Assembly (NCBI GenBank): GCA_001949185.1
Contig: BDGG01000001.1
Span: forward strand, 3,675,324-3,739,323
Reading direction: 5' to 3'
Source of the DNA: Ramazzottius varieornatus
Taxonomy: Eukaryota > Tardigrada > Eutardigrada > Parachela > Ramazzottiidae
DNA length: 64,000 nt
The position numbers and the translations under genes are program-made. Every line of letters starts with the position of its first letter. The first letter of the stretch is position 1. The notes below the pieces were generated by a model that was not told where the DNA came from, searched no databases, and saw nothing but the letters and a program-made list of their open reading frames with translations. This document shows, in pieces, positions 32,993 to 45,300 of the stretch.

Positions 32993-35900
32993 CTGAAGAG
33001 ACAAAGCAAGGCTCATTAATCACCATTAAAACAATGGGTAAGAAACGTCCCGCGTTGGTGTGAATCAAGGAGGCCAGGGAGGAGTGCCAGGAGGAATGGG
33101 ACATGATGGATGAACAATTATTATCCATGACAAATTTAAATACCGGCAATTATCGTCTCTACTTTCTATGTTACGACCACCGTCAAGATTCCTGCATGGT
33201 AAACAGAGGCTCTGACTGACTTTTCCTCACAAAGTCAAGGCCAGTTTGCAGCTTACTTGAAGAGCACGACTGCATGGTGGATATCACTTGCCGGTCAGCG
33301 CCGAGTGACGTTTACCTTTCTCTTTTCAAGTCACCACGGAAATTTGAAATTGTCCAGTCAATCTGGTCTACCTTTCCGCTGCTCACTTTACTTTTAAACT
33401 CCCTCTTTACAGGCAAAACATGCAGCAAAGTCTTATGTCAATCTCTCACAGTCAGAGCACACACATACTTGGCCGTCTTAGAGACATATTTCCTATATAC
33501 CGGCAGCCATAACACATGCGCGGTGGATAGTGGCATCTTCTGTCTTGACCGCCACCGCCGATTAATCTCCAACGGGGAACTGACCATATTTCACCGGCTA
33601 AATGCCTTCTTATTTAACTACAGGCGGTTTGTTGGTTTGCTTCCTTCCCCATCTGTGTTTACTTTATCGTAGCCACAACTACACATTGTATACTTAATAT
33701 TCCATATCGTTGGCGGCTGTTGGTGAAGGCCAAGCCACTACATTGATGGATTACTCGTGTTCCACTATTGTTCTGAAACGTCTTAGTTTATTTTCTTAGG
33801 CCGCCCCATACATGTTCGAAAATTGCTTGTTGGTTTATGCCGAATAAAGTGACTGGCAGAAACTGTCAGGAAGGGAGAAGACTGCTCTCTTTCCTAACAA
33901 GGAAGTCTTTGTCCGAGCTTAGAAGTATGCACAGGTGTGGCGAATTCTCAACAGGCAATACTTTACGACACCAGGTTGACCGTCGAGAAAAATATTCTAG
34001 TCCAGTAAAACACACAGAAAATAAAGGGCCTAACTTTTCGACAGATGGCACTTCAAATGAAAACGTCGAAGGTCCATCGTAAGTATTTTCGAAAATTCGC
34101 AAGATTCGTATTCTTCCTTTCACGACTTGGTACTTGAGTAACTGAAGATTAGATGCTTAATTGTCCACATTATCCACCTGCAACTCTTACGACATGCTCA
34201 ATGCGGTCTTTATCGTGAGACGATGCCGCGTAAACACTTGAAAAGTTTCGCCAGTGTCCCCTCCTCGAAAAGTGATAAGGGAAATTATCCAAGATTATAC
34301 TCTTTAGGAAAAAATGTCAGCCATGCAGAAAAGCAGCAAGTTAGACTGAAGAGAGCTTTGACTTTCTAAACTTTTGTCTCGTCTATATTCATCGAACGCC
34401 TCGACCGAAAGAATTCCCTTTATGGCCAGCAGGCTAATTATTTCACAAAGCGAGCCTTTCTTGACGCATGGCTGAGTCTTTTATGGGGGATTTTTCAAAG
34501 CTTTAAAAACATCCATAGAACCGCTACTCTTCTGCTGATACGAGTCAAAGTCGAGCCGCGAAAATCCTTTGCGCCCTGACGCGTTCCACTTTGTGCCACC
34601 TGCAGCGCAACCCATCCCTTTCCAGCCAAGCGATAATGCCAACGAGGAAGTGTCCATTATGATAACGGACAAAAAGTATCCATAGCCAGGTCACAAAAAC
34701 ACTAAACGATTACGAAAACTGTTTGGCCAATTTTGTTACAGTTTCTCCTTTGTTCTCTGCCGACCCATAACAGCAGCGCCCTCTTGGAACAGAAAAAATC
34801 AGAAGCCTGCATACGGCATGCCGTACATTAACATGGGACACGAGTATGCGGATGGGTGCAAAACTTGACTTGGTCCATTCCAACCCCGCAGCCATCTTCT
34901 TTCTAGACACACGAGTCATTCCTTCATGTCCACGTGTTCTCTTCTTTCGGCATCAGATTCATTTTTAGCTTATCTCTGGGACAGGTTGATGGACAAGTCC
35001 AGGGGAACGACTAGATTAGTCATGGATGGATGAGTGGGATTTGTGATTGTCTACGTCTGACTGGCACTGCCTTCGTTCCAAAGCAGTGCTTTCTTCGCAT
35101 GCTTTTCGTGAATATTTTCTGCAGACTTTGTAAGGTGAGGACAGAAGACAAGCAGGCGAATCCCCGAAGCGCATAATGACACGGCCACCAAGCGAATTGT
35201 GGCGGTGTGAAAGAGACTAGCCGAAGCTCCCGTGGCTTCCTTCGTATGCGAGCTGCCATCTTTGACTTTTATCTTGTCGCTCATCGGAAGCCTCCGGGTC
35301 CTTCTGTCCTTGCTACTGTCTTGTTAGCCTTCTGCCTTCGATCCGTCAAATCCGAATGACCGTCCTTGCACCAAGCCACCTCAGGGACTTCAGCCGATGT
35401 TCGTGATACAGGAAGGAGCCAAGAAGTCCGCTGGCGTAGATGAGACAGAAGGGTTTGCTGGAGCGAAGCTGAGTGATACCGGCATCGCTAAAGTCAACAC
35501 CTTGCCTGCACGCACTTTGAAACTGCCAGAGAAATTACCTCGCCGTACTCATAAATTATTACGCCACGGTAATAACAGGGTATGGTCAGTGTTTCATAAC
35601 GCCGAAGTGGTATGACGCGTTTCAAAGCCCGGAAAGAGCGAAAGCACCACATGTGCAGAAGGGCGTTTTTCATGTGGAATAAATATGGAGGAATCATCTG
35701 GCTGGCGCTTGACGTCGTCCACTACTGACCCTCTTTTTGAAGATAAATTTATGAAAAGATGGCAATCACAGTCTCGCTGGTCAGCCGCAGAATCTGCCCC
35801 CCTTTCCACGTAAATCATGATGGAAAATTACAGTGTAACTCTGTCTCTTCGTTTCAAGGACCAATGCCTGCTATAATCTCTCATTTTAAAATATACCGCC

Positions 35901-36385
35901 TCGCTCAACCTGATTCCCAGGCTTTTCTTTTCATTACCTGCGGACATACATATTTTACTATCATTTCCTCAGAACCATATGGGAACTGGACATGTATGGC
36001 CGAGATCGGCTTGACGGAGCGACGGATGTGCTCTGATGGCCAGATCATGTCGGCCATCCATACATCATATTTTACACTCATCTGTCTTCTCAACCAGCTC
36101 AAAAACAATAATCCCAGAAGTCCATTTTATCGCTTTCGTGGTTTAATGGGTGTGAATGTTTTCCTCGCTGGAAGAAAAAAGCCATTTGTCGTTGAGAGGA
36201 ATGTGTGTAAGTTAGAGAACTGCTGTCGTGTGCTGCCAAATATCTAGATTAATTTCTCCTGAAAACTTAACGAGCTCGAAACCAAGATTGCAATGAGGGC
36301 CTATCACCCACAATCAGGCTTTAATGTTTCGACGTACCAAGAAACCAATGAGAGAGGTTCGCGGACCAAAAGTATCAGTTTAGCC

Positions 36386-36437
36386 CACCTGCATACAGTA
36401 AGTCGCATACTCACTGTGAAGCGCGTGTATGCAGGTA
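36386..36437. repeat. Short hairpin, CACCTGCATAC arms (copy 1)
   Basis: CACCTGCATAC at 36386-36396 pairs with GTATGCAGGTA at 36427-36437, leaving a loop of about 30 bases. The same arm sequence recurs at 38635 and 49206. Confidence 0.6.
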
Positions 36438-38634
36438 CGTGCCATGGCGGCGATTTCGTTTGCAACCTTTCCGCTAATTTTCAATTGACACACCACGGGT
36501 TGCTTTGTTGGTAGGCGAAAGGTCCTCCGAGAGTCGGTCTAGATACCTTACAGTGGATTCCGGAAGAGAAATAAGCACTTGAAGAATTAGAGTGGACTAA
36601 GTTTGCTTGATGGAGCAGCACAACCTAAAATTCATGTAATGGCTCGTAATGAAGTCTCGGCGACTTTGCTCCGTTTCCATACGTTTTGAATATGGTTTCT
36701 TGATCTCCAGAGTAATCTGGGAGACTTAATGTAATCACCCTGGCCATTTTAACTTCACACTTGACTGGTCACCGCAGTGCCCCAAAGACCTGTCATCATC
36801 AATCTTGAGGTGGCGTAAGCGAGCGCGGGTTTTTTGCAAAGACCCTCACAGCGTCGACTAATAGACAACCCACTGCGTGGCTGTCATAGTGTCGACAAAC
36901 ACTGCCGCTTCAACAATCCCTAGGAAACTACGAAACAATTTTCAAAAACCAATTTGTCCAACAATGCAGAACCGAGACTTGACCGACAGACCCTTCTGGG
37001 CATAATTGACACCTGCAATTGTCACAACAGCGGAAAAATACTCTCACTGTATGTACCTCAGATTCCCACAATATACTTTTCATTACTTGTTTCCTCCACG
37101 GGAATATTATTTTTCCGAAGAATTGTCTGAAAGTTTCAGCTTGAAAATTCGTAATAACTTTCATGATGGTTTTACGGTCAGACCTTCCATAAATATGATC
37201 GATCAGGAAACAACGTCTCTCACATGCGGCAGCATTGCGTGTGTCCCGGCAATTTTCCTCCTTGTGGCCATATTTATGGACTTCGATAGGATCACTCTTG
37301 CCTTGTTACAGCCTTTTAAATTACTCTTTCGTTTTGCATCACATTGAATAACTACCGTCATAATCGTAAACGTGTTTAGCAGACAGATTGCCGACTAAAA
37401 GCTCCCCATTTTCATATGGTCTTAACCGTTGTACGATGTACCACCGTGGACCTCACTTTCTTCTCGTTTCAACCAGACAGAATAAATTTGTGGCTGCCCA
37501 AATTCAACTCAAAGCCTCATTAGTGTAATTTCACGTGGTACCCCCTTCCGGAAAGACAGTTGTCTTGTCAATACATGAACGAGCAGTAGCTCGGACCATT
37601 TTATAATATGGACAAAATTGTCTGCGATCGCTGCAAGGAAGAGCAAACTGTGGAACATTTCCCACGACCACTGACCCCTTACTTTAATGGTCACTTGCTC
37701 CCCCAGCCAACTCCTATAAATTTTCCTAGCATGCTAAAGGCCTCCCGAGACTATCATACTCCATACGGAACATATGGCCCACATACTGCCCATGTATTGG
37801 CTTTTAAAAACAATAAAGAGGCCCAATGTCCATATTAGCGTTTAACAGCTGGATCGTTTCTTCAGCCCCTACATGCCAATAATCTTCTCCGTCTTGTCAA
37901 AACAAGACATGTATCAAAACACATCGCAAATACTATACCTTCGCTTTCTAGAATCTCAAATCTTGACCAAACAGCCTTTTAACGCCGAAGGAACCTAACG
38001 AACCTCCTTCAAGAAAAGTCAACCCGGTTCACATTGCTGAAATGCTAACGAGATGCCTGCAAGTTCAAGAATGCGTTCAGACTTGAAAATTCGGCCTATA
38101 GTTTGTCTTTGTCCGCTGGTCATTGCTACCTGAAGGAGCACATAGTTATTCTGCCATAGTGTTATGAAGAGGTGAGTAAATTATGCCGGAGTCTGCACCC
38201 TTGCCGGTGAATTGGCATGACTTCCTCGCTGTAGCCCGACCTAGCCAACGTCCGGCAGAAGGGACAACACCTATGCTCGGCATGCTTCATATTCATGCAT
38301 TCTGACCTCCTATTATCTATTCTCATACCCGTAGCTGCCTCTCTCCAAAGGCTCGAGCCGCCATCCTCGGCCAATATGGCGAGCGCCAGTGCCTTCAAAC
38401 GCTGCATAATCACCACAAGGTAATCGAATGTGGAGGTGGAATCGGCGCCAGCTCTGAAGGACTCCAGCGAATATTAGTATTTCATGACAATAAATTATTC
38501 AATAAAGGTTGGCGGAATATCACCCTGCGTCTTGACTTTTCTCAAGACGCTGCAGAATTTTATTCATGAAAATTTTATTACGTGAGCCAGGCTAGACCAG
38601 CGAGGCGGGGAACAAATCATCCATACTTTTGCAA

Positions 38635-38688
38635 GCACCTGCGTACTCGAATAGTGCGGCAGATGCGCGGTTCGATGTACGCAGGTGC
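38635..38688. repeat. Short hairpin, GCACCTGCGTAC arms (copy 2)
   Basis: GCACCTGCGTAC pairs perfectly with GTACGCAGGTGC across a loop of about 30 bases, and TCGAA/TTCGA inside the loop extends the stem. The compensating change relative to the other copies (CATAC/GTATG versus CGTAC/GTACG) keeps pairing. Confidence 0.65.
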
Positions 38689-41600
38689 CTGTCTGGTGTT
38701 TCTTCGGCTCTTTACTGCTCGTAAATTCTTAGGCGACACCTGAAACGGCAAAACCTGATTTCAATCAGTTCATAATCCATATTTAACTACAGCTCTATAT
38801 AAACTATTCACGCAATGTCGAGCAGTTGAAGGAGAGTCTCGTCCATTGGTCATCGACTGGCAGCAGCTGCGAATAAGACGCTATTTCAAGACCTTATCAC
38901 CATGCATATTGCATCAGATGTAAAACAATGTGGTGGTAATTAAAGCAGACCCAACCCAGACATCTTGGAGTGTTTATCGGCAGCTTTGTAGCATCATACA
39001 AAGATTTATGGATTCATAGTTGCACCTATTGAAAGAAGAGCTTTCGTCGCCGTCGTTATCTGGCTCACTCTACCACACATTACATACTTCTCTGCCATAA
39101 AGCCTCGCGTATCCCTATTCCCTCCTGTCAACTGACATCGCTCTTTCGCAATAAATGAAACTGGCGATAGCGTATCTTCATGAGCATGAATTTCCTGTCC
39201 TTTATGCAAGATCGATTTCTCAAAGAAAACCTACGGCAGAAACTTCGAAATATTGTATCCACATTGAGCCGCGCAGTACCCGAAATATTCGCGCATAATC
39301 TCCATTCCCGTTCGTTTCGCGCATGCAGCGATTTCGTTTAGCATACAAGAACAGAGTGAACCTATATTTTTTTCTCGCAATTTCTTCTGGAAAGCATTGA
39401 CGCGTGAACGCGGGCGTGAGCTTTAGGTGTCTTTCGTGCCGAAGATGCGTTTCCATTTTACGTGCTATACGTGAATGTCGTGCCTGTCTTGACCAGGATA
39501 TTATAGAGGCGGCATCCTCATAGTGCTCGGGTGGAGTAGATTAAGACAACGACGAAGCCGCACGACGTCTATTCGCCCATGACAAAGGTTGCTTTCCCCT
39601 ACGAATACGCGGAAGAAAAAGGTAACTATGCACGGCAGCCGGAAAGAATATTATGGCCGTTGAGGAAAGACAAAGAACCCCCATCAAGGGCCAGGTAGAA
39701 AGAAAGAGTCGGCATTGGTATTCATCATATCCCCCCAGCTACCTTCATCTTTTCAATTTGCACTGGCCAGTGTCCTTCCTCGTTCCTTTCCTCCTTCACG
39801 AGAGGAACTAGGACCAAATATACCCAAGTCCCATCAAGGCGTAATCAGAGCACTTGAACAGTGCCTCGTTAAATCCCAGCGTGTTCAGAAGAGGCTCCAC
39901 TTGAACAGCAGCCATTTTCAGGCTCAAATGCCCCTTCACAGGCTATCTGACACCCTGGACGAACGTTCCGCTGTTCCACCAGCCAAATTACCTTTCCTCT
40001 CAGCGACACCTGAACTCCCTCCGAAAATCCTTCTAACTTCGACAGCTAGGTCCATCCACCTGCTATTCCATTACGCGCAGTCCCAAAGGTCCATTCAGTC
40101 AACCTGGCCATTAATTTCATTAGCTCATGGTGGAATTTGGAAGCAAGGTTCATCTACCGATAATTAAATTATAACGAACTCATTAATCAAATCGATCCAC
40201 AATTTGAACCTGTATACACTCTTTACTCGTTTACTCGTATGGTCGCCGTGTCAGGCATAATATTTGAAATTTTCATACACTTTCTAATTTGCCATGATTT
40301 GCTACCCTTTCTGGAAAAACCACCCGATGACCAGACGGAGAACCCTTCGGGTTATTTACTGTAATTTCTTTCCATTTCACAATCTTCTTAATTTGTAAGA
40401 AAATATTGATGGCGTTCTTATGACAAATATGACTGCAATAGTAACAATAATCAGCTGGTCGAAGTTTACACGATGGCCTGGAAAGCGTCTGAAGCTCCAA
40501 AAGCACCACTGGCACTGGATTCGATCGCCATTATGAGCAAGGCGTGAGAACGCATAGGTAAATATTACCCCGGAAAAGGGGCGACATTGTTGCACATTTT
40601 CAAACAAGGACATTTTCAAATTTACCTCTATCCTCTTCACAACCCCTACAGTTACTCTTCTATATTCATTAAATTCATGATCAATATTGGACGAACAAAA
40701 TCCCCATTATTGCAACGCAGGAAGTTACTCGCCTCTTCCCTTAATTCCCATGTTGGTACACTGCCTTGAAAGCTCCACAAACGTACCTGATCTTTACTGT
40801 ACTTCCAACAGCTTCGCCAATTACATAAGCCCTAGAATGGTTTAGAGTGATACCTCAAAATGAATTTTCACATCGCTACGGAAAACTTTTACCAAAATCT
40901 TGCGGGAAGGGAGAAACTGGCGCTTTCCTCTCTGACTTTTCATTGTGGTACCGACAAGGCTTGTTCAAACTTCTTTGTCTACTTCGCTCGCCCTTCGCCA
41001 CCAGTCTTTCCGTGTTCCTCAAGCCAGCTTAGCTCAAAATCTTTCTCCGAAGAAGGGGAAACGATTTATTCAAGCGATAGTGGACGCTGGTCAGTCGAGC
41101 TTTTCCTCGAAGCAAGGCAGCTTAGCTTGCCTTGCTTTCCTTCATTATAAAGCAGCCCACCAATCGTCATTTGACAATGTCGCGCAAGGTGCAGTGTGCA
41201 CACCGGCAGAAATGCGTCTTTCCTTCTGGACCAACCAACGTATCAAATCACTCCACACCGGCTTTGTCCACTGGTCAGCTGGTCCGGCCATCGTTTAGAC
41301 AGCGCTGTAGAAAGTCCATCAAGAGAGATCAAGAAGCATCTGATTTTAGCTTTCACGTCTTTTCAACCGGAACTACTGACCAAACAACTGTTAACGCTCG
41401 TAAAGCCAGATTCTATTACCAATACAGTATATTCTATCCGGTGTATTGATATTAACGGTAAAGCCATACCGGTAAAGCAACTCGCCATGTTCGAGTTTTT
41501 GAAGTGTCTCATTTTTTTGTGGCGCAAAGTCAAAAATGAATTCAACAAAGAAGCTTTGTGTTGTAGAGCTCGCTGGTTGATTGGCGACCCACACTTGTTC

Positions 41601-42322
41601 TGGCAGAGTAGGTTTCATAATGGTTCTTCGGAGACTTGACACAGTTTGACACAGTTTTGCCTGCTCAAAAAGCAGCGATCAAACTTAAATCAACACACTT
41701 GTCGGCTGGAATTAATACCAGTTTATAGCTTGTCGTCTGGCTTATGGAGAGCTCTGGCGGCATCGGCGTACAGTACAATAAACCGCTGAAGTGGGCAATG
41801 CAATCCACGGCGAGAAAACGCGATCAATTACATGAGAATAACCTTCGACAAAAAATAATTACGCAGACACATGCCTCGGCTGCGGCAGTTTCCTCGTTGA
41901 CTAAACTCGTCGGAAGAGCTTTGTCCACCGTCACAAACGTACCTATAGTCGTCGAGGACAGAGTTAGTGTTACACTTGAATGATTAGTAGCAACTTTTTT
42001 TAATCATCCTCACTTGAGCAAGCAAAGCAAGCTCAAACATGGACGCTCACGTTCAACTGTTGCGCTAAAGCCACCGTTGCCTTCGTTATTTTACAGCCAG
42101 TCCTTAACCTTGGCTTACAGCTTGATCTCCTCAGTCAACGAGGCCCTTCCGGCTGACAAACATAGATCCCTGGCTGAACAAGAGACCGTGGAAAAAGCAC
42201 CACAAAGCCTTTTCAATAACTACAAGTGGGATTTCTCTTCCGTTGAAAACTACAATTAAGAAAGATCGTTAATCACAAAGCGCGCGAAGTCACCCGGGGG
42301 AATCTTGGTCCGAAGTGCGGAC

Positions 42323-42361
42323 AGGCATTACGATCAGAGCAACGGTCCGATCGTAATGCCT
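42323..42361. repeat. Isolated 13-bp inverted repeat
   Basis: AGGCATTACGATC pairs perfectly with GATCGTAATGCCT around a 13-base loop. No neighbouring gene explains it. Confidence 0.55.
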
Positions 42362-45300
42362 AGCCGGAAACAGCCTGAAAGAGTCGCCTCGGTTTCGCCT
42401 GGTTGCTGCCTTTGATTATATTTACCTACAAAGAGAAGACTGTGACAAGAAACGTCAAGATTTTTTGGACGCAGCCTGCCACCGGCGAGAGCCAAGTTTG
42501 CCAGCCTACAAAGACCATAATTATAAAAGAAGACGAAACCGAATGTGATGCACCAATAATTTCCCTACCGTCATATCTTCCTTTGTTAGGCTACAAATTA
42601 TGTACCAGCATACTGCAGATCATAAAGTCAAACAACCATATGCCTCGCGTCGTTATGTGCCGCAGCGACTTCATAAACGGGAGTATTTGGCTACGCTCGA
42701 TACCAACCAGCAATGCACTATTTCGGCCAAAGGACGGACCACGATGCCGGACATCATAAAGGCATCCGTATGAACCATCAAAAGAAACCTGAGAAGCTGT
42801 TGGATCCCCCTTGAAATCACTGATCCTGACACCAACATAAACATACGCTTGATTAATGACTTTTGGTCAACATAAACAAGCAAAAGGCGGACAACATCGC
42901 AATAAGCTGGTTTCTGAAACCACTTAACAATCAAGCGTACGATTCAGCAAAACAAGAAAGTGGGAGCTGTGGGTCGGCACGGCCCTGTTCGGGACCGCGC
43001 CTCAATCTGATTGTTGATCAATCAACAACACGGGACTCCAGAATGATTAAAAGTCTAATCTGTATTCTACCTTTCCTCCTGGCACTCCTCATTTCCTCCT
43101 TGGTGACTCGGATATTGGCGTTTGCTCATTAACACTTACCGGATGAGATGAGACAAATGAATCCGGCAACAGCAGGAAACGCTGCTGTTCCCATGATGAA
43201 AGGCGAAACGATTCCAGGTGAGTTGGATGCGACGGCTGGAATAATCCGGTTTCTCTTTCTGACACCTCGTTTCGTGCAGGTTAAAAGGACGCGATAGTGG
43301 CTGCTGAGTGTAGAGGAGGAAAACCCAAATCCGGTTTGATTACTACACTGCTGTCACTGCAATAGAAAGAAGAAAGGGAGTTTGATGGAGTTTGGAATTT
43401 CGCGTCAGTCAAAAAGGTATTGTGCAAAGCTTTTGGCTTTGCTCATCAGTAAAAAGGGGTGTTTCGACATCAACCCTCGCAGGCAAGAATATTCTTCTCC
43501 AGAACGTAATACTGACAACTGATGGACCAACAAATTGCAGTACATGAGAAAGTTATGGGAGATGCTTAGAAAGCTGAAACCACTGTCCAGAATTATGTTA
43601 CACCAGTGACTTTGATAGCGGCGCGACTAGGCTGACGCAGGCCGTCAGTCTGCGCCAGCTTCTCAAGGAGAGAACAATTGGTTCGATGGACGTACGTACG
43701 TCGTAGGGCGCTTTTGCGCAGGTGTGCCGGGCTTATGAGGAAGCATGGGCGTGGTTAAGAGTAATGCAATGGAAACCGCAATCAGAGAGAAAGTGCTGAC
43801 GATAGTCACGATACCGCTCAGGCATGAGGTGTCCTCGGTTCGAATCTGCTTTCGGACTGCGTTTTTAGCTTTCAATTCGCCGGAAACTTTCGGACATATT
43901 CTTGGGGGCTGAAGACGGATATCTGTATACTGAGAAGAGGGAGCTTTCGACTGCGCGACTATACGTTTTGGTCCTCCAAAATCCCAGCTCGTGACGAACC
44001 GAACCAGACCAGGGCCAAAGAGAAGGACTGCAAGAAAGTCCGATGTTCTCCTTCAGGTGTTCGGTTCAGAAGTGACACTGGCTATCGGTCCTTGCCGCCA
44101 GGTTACAGCCGAAATTGCTCATAGATTGCCAGAGGGAACGTATGCATTACTTGCTACATTAATACCTAGGGCGCTATCTCTCTGCAGTGAAAGCTATTAA
44201 TAAATCAAAGAAGCGCTACCGCTCGATCGCCTCTTCCTTCCTCGTTGGCGCTCGGACAGTGCAAACAGCGGAATATGGGAGACGCCTGGTGCACTCTACC
44301 TACGGCTGACTGCCGCTCGCTCACCTTCCTCTTCCTGAATCCCTGCTGTTGCATCCAGAAAGGAAAGAGTCCATAGGTGTGCATAAAGCCCTTCAATGAT
44401 TAGAAATCATCCCGGCGTTCTGTCACTTTAATCGGCATAATGGTAATCAATAACTGACCACTATTTGTTCGTTTCAGGGTATTGTGGAGGCAAAGAGCTC
44501 AGAGCATGTTGCCTTCTGTAACGGCTTTGCATGAAAAGGAAATGTATTTGCATCCCATATTTGGGGCTACACTTTTCAAGAGGAGCATAACTTGATAAGC
44601 GCTCAGGTTTCCACAATAGATAGCTAATCAAAAGCGTCAATATCGCTTAGAAAGAGTACGCGGTATATGATATGTTATGTAATCGTCTGCTGTTTTTTAA
44701 GCCGGGCAGATGGTCAATAAAAAGCGGGCAAGAGTAAAGTCAAGACCTCCAAATGAGCTCTTCGGCTTGCTTCTCAAGCACACCCTCCAGATTTCAATAA
44801 TCTTCTATGGTCGGGTTTTCTGCTGGGGATTACAGCAAGGGGGGAAGCTCATACACGCTGTTGATTCAAGATCAGATCGCCAAGCTGGGTAAACACAACC
44901 CAAAGCCGCAGGTTACGACATCTGTCTTCGATTTTCTGAGCAGATTTTTTATCAATCAACAGCCCTTACTCAAACAGTGAAACAGTTTGTTTGTTGGCTC
45001 TTCGGATCAACCCAGAAATCAACGGGGAAATAAGACCTCCTTTACTGTATCAAAATATTACTCTGGTTTGACCCAGAAGTCATAAGACAATTTGTTCAGA
45101 TTCAATCAAAATTTATTTGATGTTGTGTTATTATATTTTGCACTAGTCAATTTGAAGCAAGGACCTCAATAACAATTAGCGAACTGCCAGTTTGCTTAAA
45201 ATTTATTATAAATGACGAGGTTCCCGGAGTGAAAAAGAGATGCTAAATAAAAATGGCCGTATAACTCTTCTGATGATGGGCCATTCCCAAGAGCAGATCA

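Noticed and set aside
39715-40167. 150-codon plus-strand open frame
   Set aside because: Composition is non-specific, there is no signal peptide, domain or splice context, and it lies in the gene-poor region.
40847-42259. Cluster of overlapping open frames of 60-147 codons
   Set aside because: Several frames overlap on both strands with no recognisable motif, consistent with chance open frames.
43740-43860. tRNA-like segment with GTGGTTAAG and GGTTCGAATCT motifs resembling tRNA-Ser A and B boxes
   Set aside because: The acceptor stem and anticodon stem do not pair properly and the variable arm is irregular. At best it is a degenerate tRNA-derived repeat.
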